From Arthrobacter yangruifuii (GTDB taxonomy: Bacteria; Actinomycetota; Actinomycetes; Actinomycetales; Micrococcaceae): a stretch of DNA of 64,000 bases. Both the position numbers and the translations under genes were made by a program. Shown here in pieces: positions 17,208 to 26,705 of the stretch; position 1 is the stretch's first letter, and each line of letters opens with the position of its first letter. The notes beneath the pieces were generated by a model. It was given only the letters and a program-made list of their open reading frames with translations, was not told the origin of the DNA and did not search any database. The stretch covers positions 682,001 through 746,000 of the forward strand of contig NZ_VTFX01000001.1 of the NCBI RefSeq assembly GCF_009192775.1. The letters are read 5' to 3'.

Positions 17208-18763
17208 ACGGCCTCTTTCTTTTCGGAATCGGTAAGCAGGTTCTCGTATTCGCTGTCCGGGCCCGGATCGCATCCGGTGGCCCCGGGATCCTCCGCGGGA
17301 TTGGCCGGCTCCAGCAGGTTCTTGCCCAGGCGGTCCGCGGAGGGCAGCTCGATGGGATAGGCACCGGTGAAGCACGCGGTGCACAGCCGTTCCCGGGGCT
17401 GCCCGGTGGCATCGATCATCCCGTCTTCGGAAATGTAGGCCAAGCTGTCCGCGCCGATCGATGCCCGGATTTCCTCCACCGCGGCGCCGTTGGCGATGAG
17501 CTCCGCGCGGGAGGCGAAATCGATGCCGTAGAAGCAGGGCCACTTCACCGGGGGAGAGGAGATCTTGACGTGGACCTCCACGGCGCCGGCCTCGTGCAGC
17601 ATCCGCACGATGGCCCGCTGGGTGTTGCCGCGCACGATCGAGTCGTCCACCACCACCACCCGCTTGCCCCGGATCACCGTGTCCAGGGCGTTGAGCTTGA
17701 GCTTGATGCCCAGCTGCCGCAGGGTCTGGCTGGGCTGGATAAAGGTACGGCCCACATAGGAGTTCTTAACAAAGCCGTGGGCAAAGGGAATGCCCGATTC
17801 CTCGGCGTACCCCACCGCGGCAGGCGTGCCGGATTCCGGCACCGGGATCACAATGTCGGCTTCCACCGCGTTTTCCCGTGCCAGCTGGCGGCCCATCTCG
17901 ACGCGGGACTCGTACACGGAACGCCCGGCGATCGTGGCATCCGGACGGGCGAGGTACACGTACTCGAAGACACAGCCTGCCGGCGTCGGCTCCCCGAAGG
18001 TCCGGCTGCGGACGCCGTTTTCATCAATGGCAATGAACTCTCCGGGCTTGATCTCCCGGATGAAGCTGGCACCCACCGTGGCCAGGGCCGAGCCCTCGGA
18101 GGCCACCACCCAGCCGCGTTCCAGGCGGCCAAGCACCAGGGGGCGGACACCGTAGGTGTCCCGGGCCGCGTAGAGGGTGCCCTCGTCCATAAAGACAAAG
18201 GAGAACGCACCACGGAGCTTGGGGAGCAGCTCCATGGCCGTGTCCTCCAGGGAGCGTCCGTCGGTGCCGTTGAGCAGTGCGGTGACCAGCGCGGTGTCGG
18301 AAGTGTTGCCCTGGGCGATTTCGCCGGCGCGGGGGCGGCCCTCGCGTTCGAGGATCAGCTCATAGAGCTCGGCGGAGTTGGTCAGGTTGCCGTTGTGGGC
18401 CAGGGCGACCGTGCCGCTGGCGGTGGCCCCGAGGGTGGGCTGGGCGTTGGCCCAGTGCGAGGCTCCGGTGGTGGAATACCGGCAGTGCCCGACGGCGATG
18501 TGCCCCACCAGGGTATTCAGCGTGGTCTCATCGAACACCTGGGACACCAGTCCCATGTCCTTGTACACGCTGATACGCCCGCCGTCGCTGGTGGCGATGC
18601 CCGCAGACTCCTGCCCCCGATGCTGCAGGGCATACAACCCGTAATAGGTAAGCTTCGCTACCTCTTCGCCGGGGGCCCAGACGCCAAAGACTCCACAGGC
18701 ATCCTGTGGACCTTTTTCGCCGGGCAATAGATCATGGGAAAGCTGTCCGTCTCCGCGTGCCAT
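17204..18763 (-). CDS. purF: Amidophosphoribosyltransferase
   Basis: PurF performs the first committed step of purine synthesis, transferring glutamine nitrogen to PRPP. The 519-residue protein has a 22-residue propeptide before the nucleophile Cys23 (DACGVFGVWA). The glutaminase domain contains LQHRGQESAGIA, and the PRPP-binding motif VVVVDDSIVRG lies near residues 366-380. Removal of the propeptide would expose the Cys. The start codon is supported by a -10 hexamer exactly 6 nt upstream and no Shine-Dalgarno. It is followed by overlapping purM. Confidence 0.97.
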   Translation of the reverse strand: MARGDGQLSHDLLPGEKGPQDACGVFGVWAPGEEVAKLTYYGLYALQHRGQESAGIATSDGGRISVYKDMGLVSQVFDETTLNTLVGHIAVGHCRYSTTGASHWANAQPTLGATASGTVALAHNGNLTNSAELYELILEREGRPRAGEIAQGNTSDTALVTALLNGTDGRSLEDTAMELLPKLRGAFSFVFMDEGTLYAARDTYGVRPLVLGRLERGWVVASEGSALATVGASFIREIKPGEFIAIDENGVRSRTFGEPTPAGCVFEYVYLARPDATIAGRSVYESRVEMGRQLARENAVEADIVIPVPESGTPAAVGYAEESGIPFAHGFVKNSYVGRTFIQPSQTLRQLGIKLKLNALDTVIRGKRVVVVDDSIVRGNTQRAIVRMLHEAGAVEVHVKISSPPVKWPCFYGIDFASRAELIANGAAVEEIRASIGADSLAYISEDGMIDATGQPRERLCTACFTGAYPIELPSADRLGKNLLEPANPAEDPGATGCDPGPDSEYENLLTDSEKKEAV

Positions 18764-18769
18764 GAGAGC

Positions 18770-18775
18770 ATTCTC
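18770..18775 (-). promoter_or_regulatory. -10 element GAGAAT, leaderless purF start
   Basis: On the minus strand GAGAAT is followed by 6 nt (GCTCTC) and then the purF ATG. Confidence 0.5.
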
Positions 18776-18813
18776 TCACGTGCGGCGGGTCAGGCAGCCT
18801 GTGTGCGCAACCG

Positions 18814-19134
18814 TTACGCGAGCGGTTTTTCCCGGCTCTCCGGTTCCGCGGAATCAACGCTTTCCACCATGGTCCGGCGGGCTTTGCGGACGCTGATCCA
18901 ATCCAGGACCAGGGCCGCCAGGGCGCCGAGCAGCAGGCCCGGCAGCGCGAACATCATGGTGAAGAAGCCGAGGGTTGCCTCGCGGGTGAAGCTGGCGTTT
19001 TCGTCGCCGCCGTAGGCAACGAAGAGGGCAGCAATGAACCCGGCGACCACGCCCAGTGCCAGGAAGGGGACGAAGCGGGGGGCGCGGCGGACCGTAATCT
19101 CGCGGCGTTCGGGGCTGTGCTGCTCGGAAACCAT
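18814..19134 (-). CDS. Small two-helix membrane protein, conserved type
   Basis: The 106-residue protein has a charged N-terminus and two hydrophobic helices: FVPFLALGVVAGFIAALFVAY (about 21-41) and TMMFALPGLLLGALAALVLDW (about 59-79). A basic then acidic C-terminus follows. It lies upstream of purF on the same strand, as in other actinobacteria. I do not recognise a functional family. The ATG is supported by the TAGAAT hexamer 6 nt before it. Confidence 0.7.
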   Translation of the reverse strand: MVSEQHSPERREITVRRAPRFVPFLALGVVAGFIAALFVAYGGDENASFTREATLGFFTMMFALPGLLLGALAALVLDWISVRKARRTMVESVDSAEPESREKPLA

Positions 19135-19140
19135 GCTTCG

Positions 19141-19146
19141 ATTCTA
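19141..19146 (-). promoter_or_regulatory. -10 element TAGAAT, leaderless start of the two-helix protein
   Basis: TAGAAT is followed by 6 nt (CGAAGC) and the ATG at 19134. No Shine-Dalgarno is present. Confidence 0.6.
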
Positions 19147-19207
19147 CCGGTCGGGCAGTCTCCGCTGCGCGGCCCCGGACCGGAGGCTCCGGATCCGGGC
19201 CCCGGCC

Positions 19208-19573
19208 TCAGGAAGCGGAACGGAAGAGCGGAAGCACCTCCGACAGGTCGGCGCGCAGTCCGGAGGCTGCCACCTTCCCGGCGGCGACGGCGTCGGCCCA
19301 GGACTGCCGGCCCGTCACCAGGGCCAGCCAGGTGGCGCCGTCGGTTTCGATGACATTCGGGGGAGTGCCGCGGGTGTGCCGCGGGCCGGCCACGCACTGC
19401 GTGACCCCGAACGGCGGAACCCGGACCTCCACGCTGTTGCCGGGCGCACGTTCAGCGAGTTCTTCCAGGGAGTAGCGCACCGCCATGGCCGTAGTGCCGC
19501 GGTCGGCTGCGCCGGCCGCGGCTGCCTGCAGGGCTGTCCGGCCGTCCTCGCCGGAGATCCGCCGCCGTGCCAC
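19208..19573 (-). CDS. Sterol carrier family-like protein (bacterial SCP ortholog)
   Basis: The 121-residue protein has an Ala-rich helical N-terminus and a C-terminal SCP2-like alpha/beta part. The key segment reads [19 protein letters not shown], followed by [25 protein letters not shown]. This is the pattern of the actinobacterial 'sterol carrier family protein' adjacent to asparaginase. Lipid or small-molecule binding is expected but no ligand is known. The GTG at 19573 lies 4 bp after the asparaginase stop, so translation is probably coupled. Confidence 0.7.
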   Translation of the reverse strand: MARRRISGEDGRTALQAAAAGAADRGTTAMAVRYSLEELAERAPGNSVEVRVPPFGVTQCVAGPRHTRGTPPNVIETDGATWLALVTGRQSWADAVAAGKVAASGLRADLSEVLPLFRSAS

Positions 19574-19577
19574 GGCC

Positions 19578-20582
19578 CTAGCCCAGCAGCGCCGTGACGG
19601 GCGCGCCCAGCCGCAGGCTTCCCACCGGCTGCCCGCCGCCGAGGACGGGCTGCATGATCTTGTCCAGCACCTTTTCCACGGCCAGCGGGTCCACGGCACC
19701 GCTGGCTGCCAGCAGGGTCAGTCCCACCAGCGAAGCGGCGCGTGTGTTTCCGTCGAGCATCTTCAGCGCCACCGATACGCCCGTGTCGGTGCCCAGCACC
19801 AGGACACCCTCGGCGCCGTTTTTGGCGATGATCCCGAGGTCTTCCATCACGATGGTGTTCTCACGCCCGTGGCCGTGGACGGCCCAGGGGTAATCCAGCA
19901 TGGCAGTAGCCACCGTGGCTGCCCGGGCATTGCCGTGTTTGCCGGACGGGGCCTTGGCCAGCCGTCCGATGCCCCGGGCCAGTCCGGTCAGGGAGAGCGC
20001 GGCCAGCGGGGCGCCGCAGCCGTCCACTGCCCAGTGCTGCACGGTTTCACCGGTGAACTCTTCGATGACCTCGGCGATGCGGCGCTGCAGCGGATGCTCG
20101 GGATCGAGGTAGGTCGCGTGGTCCCAGTTGTTCTCGGTGCAGGCCCAGAGGAAGGCGGCGTGCTTGCCGGAACAGTTGAACGCAATCCGCTGCGGTCCCT
20201 TGCCCTCGCGGATCAGCTCGTTGCGTGCCTCGGTGTCCTGCGGCCAGTCCTCGGGGCACTGCAGGTGGCCCTCGGTGACGCCGGCGGCGGCGAGCATGCC
20301 GCGGACGACGTCGGTGTGCTCGCGGGAACCCACGTGGCTGGCAGCCGCCAGGGCCACCTGCGGCCCGCGGAGCGGCACCCCGGACTGCATGGCCGCAATG
20401 GCCTGGAACGGCTTGAGTGTGGAGCGCGGGAAAATGGGTGTGGTGATGTCGCCGAGTTCCGTAACCACGGTGCCGTCGGCGGCCATCACGACGGCGGAGC
20501 CGATGTGGCGGGATTCAATGAAACCGTTGCGCTCGAGCACGGCCAGTTCAACGGCGTCGGACGCGGTGAAAGTTGCGTTCAT
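19578..20582 (-). CDS. L-asparaginase II-type (thermolabile asparaginase family)
   Basis: The 334-residue protein belongs to the asparaginase family typified by Rhizobium thermolabile asparaginase, unrelated to E. coli AnsB. It would hydrolyse asparagine to aspartate and ammonia. Conserved stretches include [48 protein letters not shown] and [15 protein letters not shown]. The putative catalytic Ser/Lys lie in RSTLK and NCSGKH. The ATG at 20582 fits the family N-terminus and has a -10 hexamer 7 nt upstream. It is divergent from purD and followed closely by the SCP-like gene. Confidence 0.88.
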   Translation of the reverse strand: MNATFTASDAVELAVLERNGFIESRHIGSAVVMAADGTVVTELGDITTPIFPRSTLKPFQAIAAMQSGVPLRGPQVALAAASHVGSREHTDVVRGMLAAAGVTEGHLQCPEDWPQDTEARNELIREGKGPQRIAFNCSGKHAAFLWACTENNWDHATYLDPEHPLQRRIAEVIEEFTGETVQHWAVDGCGAPLAALSLTGLARGIGRLAKAPSGKHGNARAATVATAMLDYPWAVHGHGRENTIVMEDLGIIAKNGAEGVLVLGTDTGVSVALKMLDGNTRAASLVGLTLLAASGAVDPLAVEKVLDKIMQPVLGGGQPVGSLRLGAPVTALLG

Positions 20583-20589
20583 GTTCTTC

Positions 20590-20595
20590 AGTCTA
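20590..20595 (-). promoter_or_regulatory. -10 element TAGACT, leaderless asparaginase start
   Basis: TAGACT is followed by 7 nt (GAAGAAC) and the ATG at 20582. The rest of the 296-bp gap to purD shows no gene. Confidence 0.55.
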
Positions 20596-20864
20596 AGGGG
20601 GCGCGGGGGGCGAACCGGCGATGACGGCCCCGGCACCGCCGTCGATCTCGCTGCCCCCCGCTGCTCCGCGGCGTGCGCTGCGTGCTGCAGCGTGCGCAGT
20701 TCCACTATCGGGGTCCGCTTCGGCTACCTGCAATGGGGTGTGCGGATACCCGTAACGGATGGGGTGCAATTCGGTAACAGCGGAACGGAACACCCGCACC
20801 GGTCCCGGCACGGGCCCCCGGCGTCATGTTGGGCAGATGCTTTCAGCCGGTCCGCCCCAGCAAG

Positions 20865-20870
20865 TACCCT
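20865..20870 (+). promoter_or_regulatory. -10 element TACCCT before purD
   Basis: TACCCT lies 8 nt before the purD GTG. No Shine-Dalgarno is present, so a leaderless or near-leaderless mRNA is likely. TTTCAG 18 nt upstream is a weak -35. Confidence 0.4.
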
Positions 20871-20878
20871 GAACTACT

Positions 20879-22204
20879 GTGAAGGTTCTAGTAGTTGGCC
20901 CCGGCGGCCGCGAGCATGCCCTTGTCCAAGCGCTTCTGGCCGACCCTTACGTCCGCGAGGTGCACGCAGCCCCCGGGAACGCGGGCATCGCCCGGATGGT
21001 CCCGGTCCACCCCGTGGAGGCCACCGACCCGGCCGCGGTCACTAACCTGGCCCGCTCCCTCGGCTCCGATCTGGTGGTTATCGGTCCCGAGGCGCCCCTG
21101 GCGGCCGGGGTGGCCGACGCACTGCGGGAAGCCGGGTTTGCCGTCTTCGGTCCGTCGCAGGCTGCCGCCCGGCTCGAAGCCTCCAAGGCTTTTGCCAAGC
21201 AGGTCATGGCTGCCGCCAACGTTCCCACGGCCATGGCACGCATGGCGGCCACCGTCGAGGAAGCCTCCGACGCCCTGGATACCTTCGGCGCCCCGTACGT
21301 CGTCAAGGACGACGGCCTGGCCGCGGGGAAGGGCGTGGTGGTGACTTCCGACCGGGCTGAGGCCCTGGAACACGCCCGGTCCTGCTTCGCGGCGGGCGGC
21401 AGCGTGGTGATTGAGGAATTCCTGGACGGGCCGGAAATCTCGCTTTTCGTGCTTTCCGACGGTCGGCACGTGCTGCCGTTGGCCCCGGCCCAGGACTTCA
21501 AACGGATTTTCAACGACGACGCCGGCCCCAACACCGGCGGCATGGGTGCCTACTCACCCGTGGACTGGGCGCCCGCAGGCCTGGTCGAGGACGTGGTGAA
21601 CCGGGTCGCTCAGCCCACGATTGATGAAATGGCTTCCCGCGGGACGCCCTTCGTGGGCGTGCTCTACTGCGGGCTTGCCCTGACCACGCGCGGGGTGCGG
21701 GTCATCGAATTCAACGCCCGCTTCGGTGATCCGGAGACCCAGGCGGTGCTGGCCCGGCTGAAGACCCCGCTCGGCGGCCTCCTGATGGCCGCGGCCAAGG
21801 GAGAGCTGGATGCCATGGAACAGCTCAAGTGGGACCCGCGCTCCGCCGTCGCGGTGGTGGTTGCCGCCGCCGGCTATCCGGGCAAGCCCCGGACCGGGGA
21901 CCGGGTGCGGGGACTGAAGAAGGCAGGACGGCTGGAGGGCGTGTCCGTGCTGCACGCCGGCACGCGGCTCAAGAAGGACAAGGTGCGCAGCGCCGGCGGG
22001 CGGGTGCTCTCTGTGGTGGCGCTTGGCTCGGACCTGGACGAGGCACGGGACCGTGCCTACGCCGGCGTCGACCTCATCCGGTTGGAAGGCTCACAGCACC
22101 GAACGGATATTGCGCTGAAGGCAGCCCGCGGCGAGGTGCGGGTTCCGGAAGGCAGCAACACCGTCCCGGACACCGATACGGTCCGCGAAGGGAAGCCGGT
22201 ATGA
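20879..22204 (+). CDS. purD: Phosphoribosylamine-glycine ligase
   Basis: PurD (GAR synthetase) joins glycine to phosphoribosylamine using ATP. The 441-residue ATP-grasp enzyme begins VLVVGPGGREHALVQAL. It contains YVVKDDGLAAGKGVVV in the ATP-grasp domain, the hallmark NDDAGPNTGGMGAYSP, and VIEFNARFGDPETQ with metal-binding residues. The C-terminal domain is complete, with a short extra tail of about 15 residues. The GTG start has no Shine-Dalgarno. Its stop overlaps the purC ATG (ATGA), so purD and purC are coupled. Confidence 0.97.
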   Translation: MKVLVVGPGGREHALVQALLADPYVREVHAAPGNAGIARMVPVHPVEATDPAAVTNLARSLGSDLVVIGPEAPLAAGVADALREAGFAVFGPSQAAARLEASKAFAKQVMAAANVPTAMARMAATVEEASDALDTFGAPYVVKDDGLAAGKGVVVTSDRAEALEHARSCFAAGGSVVIEEFLDGPEISLFVLSDGRHVLPLAPAQDFKRIFNDDAGPNTGGMGAYSPVDWAPAGLVEDVVNRVAQPTIDEMASRGTPFVGVLYCGLALTTRGVRVIEFNARFGDPETQAVLARLKTPLGGLLMAAAKGELDAMEQLKWDPRSAVAVVVAAAGYPGKPRTGDRVRGLKKAGRLEGVSVLHAGTRLKKDKVRSAGGRVLSVVALGSDLDEARDRAYAGVDLIRLEGSQHRTDIALKAARGEVRVPEGSNTVPDTDTVREGKPV

Positions 22205-23112
22205 GCGCGGTGGGCGGCGCAGACCGCGCTCCGGAACTGCCGGGCTGGCAGCATCTGTATTCCGGCAAGGTCCGGGACCTGTACGTGCCGGCGGGGGAGG
22301 GGAACGACGGCGACCGCGTGCTCGTGGTGGCCAGCGATCGGATCAGCGCATATGACCATGTGCTGGCCAGCACCATCCCGGACAAGGGCCGGATCCTCAC
22401 CCAGCTCAGCCTCTGGTGGTTCAGCCAACTGCCGGAGATTCCGAACCACGTGATTTCCGCGGCCGACGGCGTTCCCGAGGCCGTGGCCGGCCGGGCGATG
22501 ATCTGCCGGAAGCTGGACATGTTTCCCGTAGAGTGCATTGCCCGCGGCTACCTCACCGGGTCCGGGCTGGCGGAGTACGAGGTTTCCCGGACGGTCTGTG
22601 GACTGCCGCTGCCGGCCGGGCTGGTGGACGGGTCACGGATTGAACCGGCCGTGTTTACCCCCTCGGCCAAGGCGGAGCAGGGCGAACATGACGAGAACAT
22701 CACCTACGAAGCGGTCGAGAGGACGGTGGGGGCGGAAACTGCCGGGCAGCTGCGCTCGCTGACACTGCAGATCTACACCCGGGCCGAGGCCATCGCCCGG
22801 GACCGCGGCATCATCCTGGCCGATACCAAGGTGGAGTTCGGCGCAGATCCGGCCACCGGCGCAGTCACGCTGGGGGACGAGGTGCTGACACCGGATTCCT
22901 CCCGGTTCTGGGACGCGGCCCTGTACGCGCCGGGGAAGGCCCAGCCGTCCTTCGACAAGCAGTATGTGCGTGACTGGCTCACATCGCCTGCTTCGGGCTG
23001 GGACAGGCACTCCGACGCTGCACCGCCCGCACTGCCGGCCGACGTCGTCGAACGGACCCGGGAACGGTATGTGGAGGCCTATGAGCGGATCACCGGGGAG
23101 AAGTTCGCCTAA
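22201..23112 (+). CDS. purC: Phosphoribosylaminoimidazole-succinocarboxamide synthase
   Basis: PurC (SAICAR synthetase) adds aspartate to CAIR with ATP. The 303-residue protein shows LYSGKVRDLYV, ASDRISAYDHVL, the long RKLDMFPVECIARGYLTGSG motif region, and DTKVEFG with metal/ATP residues. The length matches the longer actinobacterial and eukaryotic-like form. It starts within the purD stop (4-bp overlap) and is followed by a clear terminator, so it ends the purD-purC operon. Confidence 0.97.
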   Translation: MSAVGGADRAPELPGWQHLYSGKVRDLYVPAGEGNDGDRVLVVASDRISAYDHVLASTIPDKGRILTQLSLWWFSQLPEIPNHVISAADGVPEAVAGRAMICRKLDMFPVECIARGYLTGSGLAEYEVSRTVCGLPLPAGLVDGSRIEPAVFTPSAKAEQGEHDENITYEAVERTVGAETAGQLRSLTLQIYTRAEAIARDRGIILADTKVEFGADPATGAVTLGDEVLTPDSSRFWDAALYAPGKAQPSFDKQYVRDWLTSPASGWDRHSDAAPPALPADVVERTRERYVEAYERITGEKFA

Positions 23113-23139
23113 CCCGCCGCAGGGGAGTGCTTAACGCAA

Positions 23140-23175
23140 AAAGGACCCGGTCAGATTTCTCTGACCGGGTCCTTT
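23140..23175 (+). terminator. Intrinsic terminator after purC
   Basis: A 16-bp perfect stem has loop TTTC; arms begin AAAGGACC and end GGTCCTTT. It also lies 3' of the convergent tRNA gene and could terminate both. Confidence 0.9.
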
Positions 23176-23176
23176 G

Positions 23177-23254
<78 letters not shown>

Positions 23255-23398
23255 TAACCACTGCCCCGCCGAAGTGTTTGACGACCTCGCGAAGCAACTT
23301 TACAAGGATACTAGACAAATGCCGATTCCGCGAAACGGACTCCCTGGACCGTGTCGCCGCTGCTTCCCGAAGGCCGGTTCAGCAGGGGGTTTCCGTCC

Positions 23399-24343
23399 TC
23401 AGGTGCGTGCCGTCAGCGTCAGCAGGACCGCCTCGGGACGGCAGGCGAAACGCACCGGAGCGAAGCGCGAGGTGCCGATGCCGGCAGACACGTTCAGCGG
23501 CACCCGCCGCCCGCCGTGTGCCCAGGAGGACAGCCCGCGCGCCTGCCGCGTCGGCAGGTCGCAGTTGCTGACCAGCGCCCCGTAGCCGGGGATGCAGACC
23601 TGCCCGCCGTGGGTGTGTCCGGCGAGGATAATTTCGGCGCCGCCCCCCGTGAACTGGTTGAGCACCCGCTGATAGGGGGCATGGGCCACACCGATCTTCA
23701 CCTCAGGGAAGGCGCCGCCCCCGGGGGTGGCCGCCGGCGTCTCGGCGAAGCCCTGATATTGGTCCCGCCGCAGATGCGGATCATCCACGCCGGAGAAGTT
23801 TAGGCGCAGACCCGAAAGCTGCATCACACTGTTGGTGTTCGTCAGGTCCTGCCAGCCGGCATCCGTGAAGGCACCGAAAAGCTCACCCGACGGCAGCTTT
23901 TCCGGTTCATGCCGGTGCTTGGACGGGCCGGTGAAATACGTGAACGGATTCTTCAGCACCGGCGCGTAGTAATCATTGGAGCCGGGAACAAAGACGCCGG
24001 GAAAACGCATCACTGGCTTCAGGGCCTCCAGCACCGCAGGCACGGCCAGCGGATGGCTGAGGTTGTCACCGGTATTCACTACGAGGTCCGGTTCCAGCTC
24101 CGCGAGTTCCTGCAGCCAGCGGACCTTGCGGTCCTGGCCGGGCACGAAGTGGATGTCCGAGAGGTGCAGGACCCGCAGGGGGGCGCTTCCGGCGGGAAGC
24201 ACGGGAACCGTCTCCTCCCGGACGCCGAACAGGTTCCGTTCGATCAGGCAGCCGTAGGCCAGCGCGGCGGCACCGGTTCCGGCAATGCCGCCGGCCAGCC
24301 AGGCAGCCTTTCGCGCTGCGGAGGCCAAGGGGGAATCAGTCAT
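23399..24343 (-). CDS. Metallophosphoesterase, membrane-anchored
   Basis: The 314-residue protein has one N-terminal hydrophobic helix (about 13-32) that may anchor it. A calcineurin-like phosphoesterase domain follows with motifs DIH (63-65), GDN (92-94), GSND at 121-124 in place of the usual GNH, and GHTHGGQ near the end. It resembles YkuE/Rv3683-type metallophosphoesterases encoded beside the class A PBP ponA2 in actinobacteria. The substrate may be a cell-envelope phosphoester; this is inferred from location. The start overlaps the PBP stop by one base (TAATG), indicating coupling. Confidence 0.88.
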   Translation of the reverse strand: MTDSPLASAARKAAWLAGGIAGTGAAALAYGCLIERNLFGVREETVPVLPAGSAPLRVLHLSDIHFVPGQDRKVRWLQELAELEPDLVVNTGDNLSHPLAVPAVLEALKPVMRFPGVFVPGSNDYYAPVLKNPFTYFTGPSKHRHEPEKLPSGELFGAFTDAGWQDLTNTNSVMQLSGLRLNFSGVDDPHLRRDQYQGFAETPAATPGGGAFPEVKIGVAHAPYQRVLNQFTGGGAEIILAGHTHGGQVCIPGYGALVSNCDLPTRQARGLSSWAHGGRRVPLNVSAGIGTSRFAPVRFACRPEAVLLTLTART

Positions 24344-26670
24344 TAGTTGTCCCCGTCCCCGCCGCCGTCTTCGCCTTCTTTGTCGCCGCCGTTGCCGTTG
24401 CCGTCACCGCCGTTGCCGTCACCGTCGCCGTTGTTGTCGCCGGCGGGGGGTTTCTGTTCCGCGGCCGGTGAAGCCGGCGGGGACGGCGGGGGAACGGGGG
24501 TGTTGGCGCGCGGCGGCGGTGTGCTGGCGCGCGGGGGAGTGGTGCCGCCGACCATGCTGGCCGGCGGGTTGGCGAAGGCCTTGGCCTCGTACTGGCCGGC
24601 AATGCGCTGGATGTAGTTCTTCCAGGACGGGCCGGCAATCAGCGAGCCGTCGATCTCGGGGTAAATCCGTCCGCCGATCAGCTTGTCCGACATGGTGCTG
24701 GCGTTGGCCTTCCAATTGCCGATCCAGGAGGCCGTGACCATTCCGGTGCTGTAACCCATGAACCAGGTCTGCGACCGCGTGTCATTGGTGCCGGTCTTAC
24801 CGGCGGTGGGAACCCCGACCTGCAGGTTGATGCCGGAGCCGTTGGTCATGACCCGCTGGGTGGCCATATTGACGCCCTGGGCAACTTCCTTACGCATAAC
24901 CTGCTCACAGGACTGCGGCGGAACCCGGTACTCGGTGCCGTCTGCGCCGGTGACGGACTCCAGGGCGATGGGTTCGCATTTGAGTCCCTCGGCCGCGAAG
25001 GTGGCGAAGCCGGTGGCCATGGACATCGGGGAAGCGTCGCCGCCGCCGCCGAAGGTGGACGGCGGATTGATCTCAAGCATCTCCGTTTCGCCGCTGGAGC
25101 CCTTGCCGTTGTGCACACCGGCGGCGAAGGCCATCTCCTGGAACTTGCACAGGTCCAGCTCCCTGGTCTCGGCGAGGGTGATCGTGTTGAGCGAGTTGGC
25201 CAGCCCGTCCAGGACGGTGGTGGTCTTGTAGTTTGTGTCGCCGTAGTTGATCGGGGTCCACTCGGTGGTGCTCACATAGGCGCCGCCGAAGCAACTGGCG
25301 TTCCAGCGGGTGCCCACGGGATAGGTCCGTTTGGAACCGTTCAGGGTGGTGTTCAGGGTCTTCCCCGAGTCCAGCCAGGCGGCAACGGTGAACGGCTTGT
25401 AGGTGGAACCGGGCTGGAAGCCGCCCAGGCCGTTCAGGGGCTTGTTCGGATCGCCGTTCTGATACGAATCCACGTTGAAGTTCTGAACCGAGTTGCCGTC
25501 AGCCAGCTCCGGTGTGTACCGGGTGTTCTGGGCCATGGTGAGGATCTTGCCGGTGCCGGGCTCCAGGCTGATCATGGAGTGCCCGATTTCGGCATCGGTG
25601 GTGTCCGGGTTGGCGGTCTCGTTGACCGCCGTCTGGGCCGCCGCCTGGAACGCGGGGTCCAGAGTGGTCTTGATGGTCAGGCCCCCGCGCCGAAGCAGCT
25701 TGTTCCGGTCTTCCTCGGTGGCGCCGAAACTGTCGTCATTGAGCACCAGGCGCGTGACGTAATCACAGAAATAGGGTGCCTGTGCGGCACCGACGCAGTT
25801 GCTGGACACCGGCGTGAGCTGCAGGTCCAGCCCGGTGGCCACCGCGGCGTCGTGCTCTTCCTGCGTGATGCGTCCGGTGTCGAGCATCCGCTGAAGCACC
25901 AGGTTCCGGCGCTCCAGCGAGCGGTCCGGGTTCAGTTCGGGACTGAAATACGTAGTGCCGTTGACCACGCCCGCGAGCAGCGCCGACTGGGCGATGTTTA
26001 GGTCCTTGGCATCGACGTTGTAGAAATAGCGTGCGGCGGCCTGCACGCCGTAGGTGGTGCCGCTGAAGGGGACGATATTGAAGTAGCCCTCAAGGATTTC
26101 GTCCTTGCTCAGCTCCTTCTCAACGGCAATGGCGAGCTTCATTTCCCGCAGCTTGTCACCGTAATCCTTGTCACCGCTGAAAACGACTTCTTTATCGTTC
26201 TGGCGGTTGGTGTCAATGATGACGTTGTTCACGTACTGCTGTGTGATGGTGGACGCGCCGCGCTGGTTGTCGCTGGTCGCATTGGACACCAGGGCACTGA
26301 CAATGCCCTGCAGGTCCACGCCGCCGTGCTCGTAGTAACGGTCATCCTCGATGGCGAGGATGGCGTCCACCATATGGGGTGACACCTGGTCCAGGGCCAC
26401 CGGCTGGCGGTTCTCTTCGTAGACCGTTGCGATCAGGGAACCGTCATTGGCCAGGATCTTGGAGGGCGTAGCCAACGATCCGCGTTCCAGTTCCGAGGGC
26501 AGTTCGTCGAAGAACTCGATGGAGCCGGAGGCAGCGGTGCCGGCCGCTGCAGCCACCGGAACCAGGAGGCCGGCTGCCAGGACTCCGCAAAGAGCACTGA
26601 TACCGAAGAACGCGACGAGCTTGCCGAGGGTGGTCGCCGTGTCAAAGAACGGTGAGTTGCGTGCTGCCAT
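24343..26670 (-). CDS. Class A penicillin-binding protein (glycosyltransferase/transpeptidase), PonA2-like
   Basis: This bifunctional enzyme polymerises and cross-links peptidoglycan outside the membrane. It has 775 residues. An N-terminal helix (about 18-45) precedes the GT51 domain with catalytic Glu108 in LAIEDDRYYEHGG. The transpeptidase carries STYK (422-425), SLN (493-495) and KTGTN (625-629). The C-terminus has a Pro-rich linker and a tail of Gly, Asp and Asn (such as GDGDGNGGDGNGNGG) instead of a PASTA domain. The ATG is supported by a leaderless -10 element. The neighbouring phosphoesterase, DUF4177 and RidA genes match the M. tuberculosis ponA2 region. Confidence 0.95.
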   Translation of the reverse strand: MAARNSPFFDTATTLGKLVAFFGISALCGVLAAGLLVPVAAAAGTAASGSIEFFDELPSELERGSLATPSKILANDGSLIATVYEENRQPVALDQVSPHMVDAILAIEDDRYYEHGGVDLQGIVSALVSNATSDNQRGASTITQQYVNNVIIDTNRQNDKEVVFSGDKDYGDKLREMKLAIAVEKELSKDEILEGYFNIVPFSGTTYGVQAAARYFYNVDAKDLNIAQSALLAGVVNGTTYFSPELNPDRSLERRNLVLQRMLDTGRITQEEHDAAVATGLDLQLTPVSSNCVGAAQAPYFCDYVTRLVLNDDSFGATEEDRNKLLRRGGLTIKTTLDPAFQAAAQTAVNETANPDTTDAEIGHSMISLEPGTGKILTMAQNTRYTPELADGNSVQNFNVDSYQNGDPNKPLNGLGGFQPGSTYKPFTVAAWLDSGKTLNTTLNGSKRTYPVGTRWNASCFGGAYVSTTEWTPINYGDTNYKTTTVLDGLANSLNTITLAETRELDLCKFQEMAFAAGVHNGKGSSGETEMLEINPPSTFGGGGDASPMSMATGFATFAAEGLKCEPIALESVTGADGTEYRVPPQSCEQVMRKEVAQGVNMATQRVMTNGSGINLQVGVPTAGKTGTNDTRSQTWFMGYSTGMVTASWIGNWKANASTMSDKLIGGRIYPEIDGSLIAGPSWKNYIQRIAGQYEAKAFANPPASMVGGTTPPRASTPPPRANTPVPPPSPPASPAAEQKPPAGDNNGDGDGNGGDGNGNGGDKEGEDGGGDGDN

Positions 26671-26677
26671 GCGAGAC

Positions 26678-26683
26678 AGTCTA
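26678..26683 (-). promoter_or_regulatory. -10 element TAGACT, leaderless start of the class A PBP
   Basis: TAGACT is followed by 7 nt (GTCTCGC) and the ATG at 26670. It lies only 9 bp from the oppositely oriented -10 of the DUF4177 gene. Confidence 0.6.
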
Positions 26684-26692
26684 CAAGCACGT

Positions 26693-26698
26693 TAGGCT
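26693..26698 (+). promoter_or_regulatory. -10 element TAGGCT, leaderless start of the DUF4177 gene
   Basis: TAGGCT is followed by 7 nt (TTCCCTT) and the ATG at 26706. No Shine-Dalgarno is present. Confidence 0.5.
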
Positions 26699-26705
26699 TT
26701 CCCTT